This document shows, piece after piece, positions 7,983 through 13,965 of a stretch of 15,709 nucleotides of DNA. The stretch's first letter is position 1, and every line of letters begins with the position of its first letter. The notes under the pieces were generated by a model. The model had not been told where the DNA came from. It did not search any database and worked only from the letters and a program-made list of their open reading frames with translations. Location of the stretch: the NCBI GenBank assembly GCA_964444915.1, contig CAYUIY010000049.1, positions 1 through 15,709 on the forward strand, written 5' to 3'. This DNA comes from Anaerorudis sp964444915 (lineage in GTDB: Bacteria; Bacteroidota; Bacteroidia; Bacteroidales; Dysgonomonadaceae). A program made the translations under genes and the position numbers.

Positions 7983-8621
7983 TCATTGTTTCTTTTTTGT
8001 AGATCCGGGAGCCAGAGTAGTCGGCCCGTATTTGTTATTCAAAAATCGGATAACTTCTTGGGTAATATCGTATTTTTTGTCGGCATACAAGATATTGTCC
8101 GATGCTGTGTTGCTGAAAATGATTTCATAATTTTTGTTCTTGTTGAATTCCACAAGATGGATTTTAATGGTATCTGCCAGTTGGAGATTTAATTTTTGTT
8201 GTTCCAGCATAAACTCTTGAGAAAGTTTTTGTGCTATTTGCTGATATTCTTGCTGCATCTTCAGAATCCGCTGCTGTTCTTGTTCGGCCCTTTCCTGGCT
8301 TAAAAAAGCATTGTTTTGCAATTTGCGTTGAAATTCCTGAGCTGCGGCATTTAATTGGGCTTCTTTTTGGTTTAATGTTGCCCTTGAGCTTTCTTCTTTT
8401 CGCATTAATGCTTCGTTCAGATCCTTAGCAAAATTATAATTTGTTAAAAGCGAATCCACGTTGATATATGCAACCGGCAATGTGAAGGTGGAGTCTTCCG
8501 GATTAAACCGTGCTTGCATTTTTTCGGCTGTCGATGGTTGGGAAGTAAAAAACAAAATGTAAAGAGCAAGAAGTGCAACAGCCAGCACGCCATTAATTAT
8601 ATAAAAATTAAAGTTCTTCAT
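7983..8621 (-). CDS. OmpH/Skp-family periplasmic chaperone-like protein, membrane anchored
   Basis: A 212-residue protein of the OmpH (Skp) family, whose founding members hold unfolded outer-membrane proteins in the periplasm. A hydrophobic segment at 8-26 (INGVLAVALLALYILFF) has no clear signal-peptidase site after it, so it may be an uncleaved anchor. The family start PVAYINVDSLLTNYNFAKDL lies at about 49-68. A long Gln/Glu-rich coiled coil follows (70-155), then the C-terminal strand region YEIIFSNTASDNILYADKKYDIT and a basic tail ending KKKQ. Skp proteins are nearer 160 residues, so the N-terminal extension is notable. It lies 7 bases after the small membrane protein gene (one operon) and is followed by a terminator. 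Confidence 0.85.
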   Translation of the reverse strand: MKNFNFYIINGVLAVALLALYILFFTSQPSTAEKMQARFNPEDSTFTLPVAYINVDSLLTNYNFAKDLNEALMRKEESSRATLNQKEAQLNAAAQEFQRKLQNNAFLSQERAEQEQQRILKMQQEYQQIAQKLSQEFMLEQQKLNLQLADTIKIHLVEFNKNKNYEIIFSNTASDNILYADKKYDITQEVIRFLNNKYGPTTLAPGSTKKKQ

Positions 8622-8628
8622 TTTTAGT

Positions 8629-8853
8629 TTATTTATGGTTTTTTGATTTCAGCATGAGTTTTACAGGGCTTGTCTTAGAACGCATTTGCGCATCTTGCGA
8701 GGTGGCGCAGCCTATCCCTCTTTCCTGCATCGCTTTGTTGTTGCCGATATGAATATCGGGGAATTTTCCTTCTTTTGTAAAAAAAACTTTTATCCCCATG
8801 AATAAGACGGCGATAAAAAGTAACCCGGCCCCTATAAGGATTGTTTTTACCAT
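8629..8853 (-). CDS. Small conserved membrane protein, function unknown
   Basis: 74 residues from the ATG at 8853; a TTG at 8874 would give 81 but is less likely. A purine-rich stretch (AAAAAGAAGAAGAAAAA) precedes the ATG and can act as ribosome site. One N-terminal helix (residues 4-24, ILIGAGLLFIAVLFMGIKVFF) is followed by a short soluble tail with GKFPDIHIGNNKAMQERGIGCATSQD. From memory, this FPxxHxGxNKAxxxxGIxCAxxQD pattern recurs in small Bacteroidetes membrane proteins of unknown role. The single Cys in GIGCATSQD is the most distinctive residue. First gene of a two-gene operon with the OmpH-family gene. Confidence 0.75.
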   Translation of the reverse strand: MVKTILIGAGLLFIAVLFMGIKVFFTKEGKFPDIHIGNNKAMQERGIGCATSQDAQMRSKTSPVKLMLKSKNHK

Positions 8854-8894
8854 TTTTTCTTCTTCTTTTTCCAATTATTTACAATAATATACCG

Positions 8895-8922
8895 CAAAGA
8901 TAGTTTAATTGCAGAATTAAAC
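8895..8922 (-). promoter_or_regulatory. Putative promoter with operator-like palindrome for the small-membrane-protein/ompH operon
   Basis: The minus strand has TATCTTTG at 8902-8895, an exact -7 match, 42 bases before the ATG at 8853. No good TTTG is found at the expected -33 distance. Instead, the space directly upstream of the -7 element is filled by a perfect inverted repeat (8903-8922), which suggests a regulated promoter. Confidence 0.6.
8903..8922. repeat. Perfect 8+8 inverted repeat with 4-base spacer, candidate operator
   Basis: GTTTAATT at 8903-8910 and AATTAAAC at 8915-8922 are exact reverse complements around GCAG. The repeat abuts the -7 element of the minus-strand promoter, where a dimeric repressor or activator would act. 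It is AT-rich, so chance cannot be excluded. Confidence 0.5.
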
Positions 8923-8953
8923 CATATTTTTTGAGTCATAAAGATAGATTTTT

Positions 8954-8984
8954 TTTGTCGAAAGGAAGTTTTCTTGTACTTTTA
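8954..8984 (+). promoter_or_regulatory. Putative promoter of pepD
   Basis: TTTG at 8954-8957 is followed after exactly 19 bases by TACTTTTA at 8977-8984, which matches TAnnTTTG except for the last base. This is standard Bacteroidetes spacing. The leader to the ATG at 9051 is about 60 bases and includes a small hairpin, TGCGA-T6-TCGCA, at 9006-9021. This promoter is divergent from the one at 8895-8922; the 197-base gap 8854-9050 holds nothing else recognisable. Confidence 0.6.
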
Positions 8985-9050
8985 GCACATTAAACTAAAT
9001 GTGGATGCGATTTTTTTCGCAAAAAACAATCACCCAAAAAGTAAGTAATT

Positions 9051-10508
9051 ATGACAATTAAAGAATTGGATCCCAAGGAAGTTTGGGGTTATTTTTACGA
9101 AATTACCCAAATCCCCAGACGGTCTAAGAACGAAGACAAAATGCGAGCCTATTTACTTGATTTTGCCCGTAAACATCAGCTCGAAGCCAAACAGGATGAA
9201 GCGGGAAACGTGCTGATCATCAAGCCGGCTGTACCCGGGAAAGAGCATTTGCCTACCGTTATTCTTCAGGCGCATATGGACATGGTATGCGAGAAGAATA
9301 GCAATGTAGTTCACGATTTCGACAAAGACCCCATTGAAACGGTTATCGATGGCGAGTGGGTAAGAGCCAAGGGTACTACTCTGGGTGCCGATAATGGTAT
9401 GGGTGTGGCTGCTGCTCTGGCTGTTTTGGCATCGAAAGACATTGTGCACGGAAAAATTGAAGCTCTTTTTACGGTTGACGAAGAAACCGGGCTTACGGGA
9501 GCCAATTTACTGGAAGAAAATTTTCTTACCGGCAGCATTTTGTTGAACCTCGATACCGAAGAAGAAGGAGAAATTTACATTGGTTGTGCCGGAGGAAAGA
9601 ACACTCAAGCCTATTTCACCTACACGCCACAAGAAGCTCCCGAAGATTATTTTTGGTTTAAAGTTCAGGTAAAAGGTTTGCGAGGCGGTCATTCGGGTAG
9701 CGATATCGACAAAGGTCTTGGTAATGCCAATAAAATATTGACCCGATTTTTGTATTTTTTCCTGGATGAAAAATATAAAATGGCACTTGCAGAAATTGGT
9801 GGGGGAAACCTTCATAATGCTATTCCGCGCGAAGCGCATGCTGTTTTTGGTGTGAAAGATGAGTACAAGGAAAATGTACGGGTAAAATTGAATATTTTTC
9901 TTCCCGAAATTCAAGAAGAATATCAAGCGGTGGAGCCGAATTTGGATATCCAGCTCGAATCGGTGGAACTACCCTCGAAAATTATTGACAACAACACAGC
10001 AGAAAAATTGATTCTTGCTCTGTATGCTTGTCCGCATGGTGTGATGCGCATGAGCCACGATATTCCCGGTTTGGTGGAAACGTCAACCAATCTTGCTTCG
10101 GTAAAAATGCACGACAATCATGTTATAGAAGTGGTCACCAGTCAGCGCAGCTCGGTAGAATCGAGCAAAGAAGATGTGGCAAACATGGTGACCTCGGTAT
10201 TTCGTCTTGCCGGTGCTGAGGTAAAGCACAGTGACGGCTATCCCGGATGGAAACCCAACCCCGATTCCAAAATATTAAAGCAAGCAATGGAGGTGTATAA
10301 AAAATTGTTCGACCAAGAGCCTGAGGTGAAAGCCATTCATGCCGGGTTGGAGTGTGGGCTCTTTCTTGAGAAATATCCGTATCTGGACATGATTTCCATC
10401 GGTCCAACTATGACCGATGTGCATTCGCCCAACGAAAAAGTACACATTCCTTCTGTAGCCAAATGGTGGAATTTTTTGGTAGAGATTCTGGAAAATATTT
10501 CGGCATAA
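9051..10508 (+). CDS. pepD: Xaa-His dipeptidase / aminoacyl-histidine dipeptidase (M20 family)
   Basis: A 485-residue cytosolic zinc aminopeptidase-type dipeptidase (M20C, carnosinase-like) that releases N-terminal residues from dipeptides such as Xaa-His. No signal peptide. Zinc-site residues are visible in order: His75 and Asp77 in LQAHMDMV, bridging Asp114 in LGADNGMG, catalytic Glu144 and ligand Glu145 in DEETG, Asp168 in NLDTEE, and His458 in GPTMTDVHSPNE. The lid/dimer domain lies between about 185 and 395 and begins with VKGLRGGHSGSDI. Length and motifs match full-length PepD. It starts at the ATG at 9051 behind a Bacteroidetes-type promoter. The next gene starts 22 bases after its stop with no terminator, so the two are probably co-transcribed. 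The role is peptide scavenging. Confidence 0.95.
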   Translation: MTIKELDPKEVWGYFYEITQIPRRSKNEDKMRAYLLDFARKHQLEAKQDEAGNVLIIKPAVPGKEHLPTVILQAHMDMVCEKNSNVVHDFDKDPIETVIDGEWVRAKGTTLGADNGMGVAAALAVLASKDIVHGKIEALFTVDEETGLTGANLLEENFLTGSILLNLDTEEEGEIYIGCAGGKNTQAYFTYTPQEAPEDYFWFKVQVKGLRGGHSGSDIDKGLGNANKILTRFLYFFLDEKYKMALAEIGGGNLHNAIPREAHAVFGVKDEYKENVRVKLNIFLPEIQEEYQAVEPNLDIQLESVELPSKIIDNNTAEKLILALYACPHGVMRMSHDIPGLVETSTNLASVKMHDNHVIEVVTSQRSSVESSKEDVANMVTSVFRLAGAEVKHSDGYPGWKPNPDSKILKQAMEVYKKLFDQEPEVKAIHAGLECGLFLEKYPYLDMISIGPTMTDVHSPNEKVHIPSVAKWWNFLVEILENISA

Positions 10509-10529
10509 ATTGACCATAGAAATCGACAA

Positions 10530-11579
10530 ATGAGTGCCCGCCAAAAAAAAAATTGGGTACGTATTAAAGTTGTAATTTTGGGTATGATGATGATTTTTTT
10601 GAGTATTGATATTTCAGCTCAGAAAAATTTCAGAATCATGTTTTATAATGTCGAAAATCTTTTTGATGCCAAAGATGACCCCCTAAAAGACGATGATGAG
10701 TTTCTTCCCGATGGGAAATTCCATTGGACATGGTGGAAATATTGGGAAAAACTAAAAAACATTACACGGGTCATCACCGCCGTTGGCGGCATGCAATCGC
10801 CGGCATTGGTGGGATTGTGCGAAGTAGAAAACGATAGCGTGATTTTCGATCTTACAGCAAGGTCGCCATTGCGTGCCCAAAAGTACAATTATATTGTTAC
10901 CGATTCGCCCGACGAGCGCGGAATGGATGTGGCTCTTCTTTATCAGCGAGATCAGTTTAAGCTTCTTGAAAAGAACGAATACCGCATTCATTTTTCCGCC
11001 CCGCATACCAAGCCTTCGCGTAATATTCTTCATGCCGTGGGGCTGTTGGCGAATGGCGATACCCTTGATGTTTTTGTTTGTCATTTCCCTTCGCGAAGCG
11101 GAGGTCAGCTTGCAAGTGAACCTGCTCGTAAAGATGCGGCCCGGTTGTTGCGAAACAAAACAGACAGTTTGTTTTGTACGCGTCAACAAGCCTCTGTCGT
11201 GATCATGGGCGATTTCAATGATCATCCCAATGATAAGAGTCTTTCGTGCATACTTGAGGCGCAAATGTTGAGTGATAAACCAAACGAGAGGAAGCTTTAT
11301 AATCTGTTTTATCATCGAATAAAAGATACTGATTTTGGTACATACAAATTTCAAGGGCAGTGGGAGGTGTTGGATCAGTTTATTGTGAGTGGAAATTTGT
11401 TGTTGGCAAATTCTTCCGTTTCTGTAAAGAACAACGAAGCAACGATTTTTAACGCCGATTTTTTGTTGGAGGAAGATAAAAGAGGAGAGAAACGTCCTTA
11501 CCGTACACACATGGGACCTGTTTATAAAGGCGGCTTTAGCGATCACCTCCCCATCTTTATCAATTTAAAAATCAAGTGA
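10530..11579 (+). CDS. Exported endonuclease/exonuclease/phosphatase (EEP) family protein
   Basis: A 349-residue EEP-fold hydrolase, related to DNase I-like nucleases and phosphodiesterases. The N-terminus has basic residues, a hydrophobic core (13-25) and a plausible cleavage after DISA (residue 30), so it is probably exported to the periplasm or surface. Active-site residues are visible: Asn40 in MFYNVENLFD, metal ligand Glu98 in GLCEVEN, His185 in VCHFPSRSGG, Asp228/Asn230 in GDFNDHP, and Asp338-His339 in FSDHLP. The FPSRSGG motif is common in Bacteroidetes members. Substrate (nucleic acid, phospholipid or other phosphodiester) is unknown. It lies 22 bases downstream of pepD in the same direction; the two have no obvious functional link. 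Confidence 0.88.
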   Translation: MSARQKKNWVRIKVVILGMMMIFLSIDISAQKNFRIMFYNVENLFDAKDDPLKDDDEFLPDGKFHWTWWKYWEKLKNITRVITAVGGMQSPALVGLCEVENDSVIFDLTARSPLRAQKYNYIVTDSPDERGMDVALLYQRDQFKLLEKNEYRIHFSAPHTKPSRNILHAVGLLANGDTLDVFVCHFPSRSGGQLASEPARKDAARLLRNKTDSLFCTRQQASVVIMGDFNDHPNDKSLSCILEAQMLSDKPNERKLYNLFYHRIKDTDFGTYKFQGQWEVLDQFIVSGNLLLANSSVSVKNNEATIFNADFLLEEDKRGEKRPYRTHMGPVYKGGFSDHLPIFINLKIK

Positions 11580-11602
11580 AAATATTTCGGACTCTTTTTT
11601 TA

Positions 11603-11869
11603 AACTTTATCTTAATTTCATTGTACATCTAAAGAATTAATTCTATTTTTGTGTGTTATAAGATTTAACAAACTAAACAATTAATAAACAGCAAACTTAT
11701 GAATCCTTTACTTTTTAATTTGAACGGTTGGGAAATACCCATTATTGTTTTGGCTATTTTGATTTTGTTTGGGGGTAAAAAAATTCCTGAATTTATGAAT
11801 GGGCTGGGCAAGGGCATTCGCAGCTTCAAAAAAGGCTTGAACGATATTGAAGAAGAGATTAAAGCCGAT
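11603..11869 (+). repeat. Duplicated promoter-tatA unit, copy 1
   Basis: The upstream segment 11603-11653 aligns without gaps to 12864-12914 at 39 of 51 positions, including -33 and -7 elements. After a divergent leader, the coding part 11717-11869 aligns to 12961-13113. A 29-base stretch (11825-11853) is identical to 13069-13097. This shows that promoter and gene were duplicated together. Confidence 0.8.
11620..11651 (+). promoter_or_regulatory. Promoter of first tatA
   Basis: ATTG at 11620-11623 and TATTTTTG at 11644-11651, spaced by 20 bases, fit the Bacteroidetes promoter. A perfect 12-bp palindrome AGAATTAATTCT (11633-11644) runs into the -7 element. Conservation of the whole segment upstream of the second tatA supports it being a real promoter. 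Confidence 0.75.
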
Positions 11870-11899
11870 CCTACAGATAATAAACCTTCTACCAATTAA
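11699..11899 (+). CDS. tatA: Sec-independent protein translocase protein TatA (copy 1)
   Basis: 66 residues, the normal size of a TatA/E subunit, which forms the channel-like oligomer that lets folded twin-arginine proteins cross the inner membrane. One helix (about 10-26, GWEIPIIVLAILILFGG) is followed by the hinge and amphipathic helix KKIPEFMNGLGKGIRSFKKGL with the family's FGxxKxPE and FKKG signature. The tail is acidic. It has five extra N-terminal residues (NPLLF) compared with the second copy. Its own promoter is present, and tatC follows after 86 bases. No TatB-type protein is seen, as is usual where one TatA type does both jobs. Confidence 0.95.
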   Translation: MNPLLFNLNGWEIPIIVLAILILFGGKKIPEFMNGLGKGIRSFKKGLNDIEEEIKADPTDNKPSTN

Positions 11900-11942
11900 T
11901 ATAAAGCACGCTGATTTTTTGATAAGCGGAAGTGTTTTATAT
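11899..11942 (+). other. Stem-loop between tatA and tatC
   Basis: The arms at 11899-11909 and 11932-11942 can pair over 11 bp with one G-U pair, starting at the last base of the tatA stop codon. The large loop holds a further 3-bp stem. No T-run follows, so it is not a standard terminator. It could protect the tatA mRNA end or reduce transcription into tatC, giving TatA in excess. This is a structural inference by eye. Confidence 0.45.
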
Positions 11943-11985
11943 ATTATCGGAAAACAAAAAAAAATTAGAGGGACAAGAGAGATAG

Positions 11986-12810
11986 ATGGGAGAAAAAGAA
12001 ATGTCCTTTTGGGATCATCTTGAAGAGTTCCGATGGACTTTAATACGCATTGTTATTGCCGTTTCTGTTCTTACTGTTGTGGGCTTGATCATTATGCCAA
12101 AAATATTTGATACAGTTATTTTGGCTCCTCGTTCTTCCGATTTTATCACGTATCGCATTTTTGAAAACGCAAGTAAGTACATTCCTTTTATACCCGATTT
12201 TTCTGCGGAATCTTTTAATGTTACAATATTGAACATTAATATGATAACGCAGTTCATGACTTATATTTCTACTTCTTTTGCTTTTGCCGTTCTTCTTTCT
12301 ATTCCTTATATTTTATACGAAATATGGAGATTTGTTAGTCCGGCTTTGTATGAAAATGAAATCAAAGGAGTGAGAAAAGCTTTTGGTTTTGGTGGGTTCA
12401 TGTTTATTGTGGGATGTTTAGTAGGTTATTTTATAGTTTTCCCCCTTATTTTTAGGTTTTTGATTACTTTCGAATTGAGCGAATCTATTGAAAATATGAT
12501 TTCGCTCGATTCCTATATGAGCAATTTTTACACCTTGATTCTGATTATGGGAGTTGTTTTTGAACTTCCTTTGGTTTGCTGGTTGTTGTCCAATCTTGGG
12601 CTTCTTTACCGTTCTTTTTTCAAAAAATACCGCCGTCATGCCATTGTTGGGGCTTTGATACTTGCCGCTCTTATTACTCCTTCCGGTGATCCCTTCTCGT
12701 TGTTTGTAGTAACCATTCCGCTTTATTTGTTGTGGGAAATCAGCGCTTTGGTAGTAAAGAAAGACCCGGTTGAAGAACCCGAAGAAGCTCTTCCTGCGGT
12801 ATTCGAATAA
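11986..12810 (+). CDS. tatC: Sec-independent protein translocase protein TatC
   Basis: A 274-residue polytopic membrane protein, the twin-arginine signal receptor of the Tat translocase. The N-terminal cytosolic motif FWDHLEEFR (8-16) carries the conserved Glu pair that contacts the signal peptide. Six helices are visible at roughly 17-36, 92-113, 132-156, 182-202, 218-231 and 235-256. Other hallmarks are the SIPYILYEIWRFVSPALYENE segment (105-125), FPLIFRFL (152-159) and ITPSGDPFS (230-238). The first periplasmic loop (about 37-91) looks long. The start is the ATG at 11986 after a purine-rich leader (AGAGGGACAAGAGAG); an alternative ATG is at 12001. The acidic C-tail (EEPEEALP) is cytosolic. 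It lies between two tatA genes. Confidence 0.96.
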   Translation: MGEKEMSFWDHLEEFRWTLIRIVIAVSVLTVVGLIIMPKIFDTVILAPRSSDFITYRIFENASKYIPFIPDFSAESFNVTILNINMITQFMTYISTSFAFAVLLSIPYILYEIWRFVSPALYENEIKGVRKAFGFGGFMFIVGCLVGYFIVFPLIFRFLITFELSESIENMISLDSYMSNFYTLILIMGVVFELPLVCWLLSNLGLLYRSFFKKYRRHAIVGALILAALITPSGDPFSLFVVTIPLYLLWEISALVVKKDPVEEPEEALPAVFE

Positions 12811-12863
12811 TGTTTTTGATGTAGGATCAATTCGGTTCAGGTTATTTTCATGTTTTTTTAAAA

Positions 12864-13113
12864 AACTTTATTTTGATTGTATTGTGCCTGTCAAGAATTA
12901 ATCTTACTTTTGTTTGAATGGTATTAATGATGTTAAACGTTTAAAAATGATTGTCGTATGAATTTAAATGGTTGGGAAATTCCTATTATTATTTTGGCTA
13001 TCCTGATCTTATTTGGTGGTAAAAAAATACCGGAATTTATGAATGGGTTGGGAAAAGGTATTCGCAGTTTCAAAAAAGGCTTGAACGATATTGAAGAGGA
13101 AATCAAATCCGAT
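12864..13113 (+). repeat. Duplicated promoter-tatA unit, copy 2
   Basis: Partner of the unit at 11603-11869. The promoter segment (12864-12914) and coding segment (12961-13113) both align. The 43-46 bases between the promoter and the aligned coding part no longer align, showing that the duplication is not recent. Confidence 0.8.
12881..12912 (+). promoter_or_regulatory. Promoter of second tatA
   Basis: ATTG at 12881-12884 and TACTTTTG at 12905-12912 (exact TAnnTTTG), spaced by 20 bases, sit at the same place as in the first tatA promoter. The second tatA can therefore be transcribed independently of tatC, whose stop is 70 bases upstream with no terminator seen between. Confidence 0.75.
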
Positions 13114-13152
13114 CTTAACGACGACAAAACATCCTCATCAGACGAAAACTAA
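12958..13152 (+). CDS. tatA: Sec-independent protein translocase protein TatA (copy 2)
   Basis: 64 residues. Over the 51 residues from NLNGWEIP to the Asp after EEEIK it differs from the first TatA at only two places (Val/Ile in the membrane helix, Ala/Ser in the tail). The DNA carries 19 silent differences over the same codons, so the protein is under strong constraint and the copy is functional. The N-terminus is shorter and the tail (DLNDDKTSSSDEN) has diverged. It could supply extra TatA, or one copy could be drifting towards a TatB-like role; the sequence does not decide. It converges on rlmB, 34 bases away, with no strong terminator in that gap. Confidence 0.94.
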   Translation: MNLNGWEIPIIILAILILFGGKKIPEFMNGLGKGIRSFKKGLNDIEEEIKSDLNDDKTSSSDEN

Positions 13153-13186
13153 TATCATCAGGTTTCATTTCTTTTGTTGAACCCTC

Positions 13187-13927
13187 TCATTTCTTATTTC
13201 TTTGTCTGATTACTTCGTAGATAAGAATGCCTGCTGCTACCGACACGTTTAGCGATCCGATGGTGCCGAATTGCGGAATTCCGATCCATTCGTCGCAAAT
13301 ACGCAGAATTTCGGGTGAAACGCCTCTGTCTTCCGACCCCATTACGAGGGCTGTTGGCACTGAAAAATCCGATTCGGTATAAATTTTATCCGCCTTTTCG
13401 TCGGCAGCAACTACTTTTATCCCGCTGTTTTTTAGAAAAACAATTGCCTCTTTCAGATTCTTTTCCCTGCATACAGGAATGCTGTGAAGAGCTCCTGCTG
13501 AAGTTTTTATTGCATCGGCATTCACCGATACGCTTCCGCGCGCAGGAATAACGATAGCATCCACTCCGCCCACTTCACACGTGCGGGCAATGGCTCCGAA
13601 ATTGCGCACATCGGTAACGCCGTCCAATACCACAATAAACGGATTCTTTCCTTTTTCGTAGAGCAAGGGGATAAGTTGGTCCAGTCGCTGATAAGTAATT
13701 GGCGATGTAAATGCAATCACCCCCTGGTGGTTTTTCTGTGTGATGCGGTTGAGGCGTTCCATCGGTACTTTCTGCATTGGAATCTCGTGTATACGCAGCA
13801 CCTGCTGCAGTTCCTTAAATAAATTTCCTTGGAGCCCGCGTTTTACGAGCACTTTATCGATATCCTTTCCGGCTTCGGCTGCTTCTATTACGGCACGAAT
13901 GCCGAAAATCATTTCTTTTTCTTTCAT
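13187..13927 (-). CDS. rlmB: 23S rRNA (guanosine-2'-O-)-methyltransferase RlmB (SpoU/TrmH family)
   Basis: A 246-residue SPOUT-class methyltransferase that in characterised homologues uses S-adenosylmethionine to methylate the 2'-OH of G2251 in the 23S rRNA P loop. An N-terminal RNA-binding substrate domain (about 6-78, FGIRAVIEA and the HQGVIAF junction) precedes the knotted catalytic domain. The three SpoU motifs are present: LDGVTDVRNFGAIARTCE (101-118, Asn109 and Arg115), VMGSEDRGVS (195-204, Glu199) and IPQFGTIGSLNVSVAAGI (217-234, Asn227). The ATG at 13927 is chosen; an ATG five codons in is possible. It starts 38 bases after the recN stop without terminator, so the two are probably co-transcribed. 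Other TrmH-family guanosine methylases are the main alternative. Confidence 0.92.
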   Translation of the reverse strand: MKEKEMIFGIRAVIEAAEAGKDIDKVLVKRGLQGNLFKELQQVLRIHEIPMQKVPMERLNRITQKNHQGVIAFTSPITYQRLDQLIPLLYEKGKNPFIVVLDGVTDVRNFGAIARTCEVGGVDAIVIPARGSVSVNADAIKTSAGALHSIPVCREKNLKEAIVFLKNSGIKVVAADEKADKIYTESDFSVPTALVMGSEDRGVSPEILRICDEWIGIPQFGTIGSLNVSVAAGILIYEVIRQRNKK

Positions 13928-13965
13928 TGAATATTTAGTTGACGGTTGTAGACAATCGGTTTATT

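Noticed and set aside
10752..11546. 264-residue open frame on the minus strand opposite the EEP gene
   Set aside because: It is antisense to a gene with intact catalytic motifs and itself shows no recognisable domain; it is a shadow frame.
13153..13186. Possible terminator between convergent tatA copy 2 and rlmB
   Set aside because: Only a 5-bp GGTTT/GAACC pairing with a long loop is visible, too weak to call.
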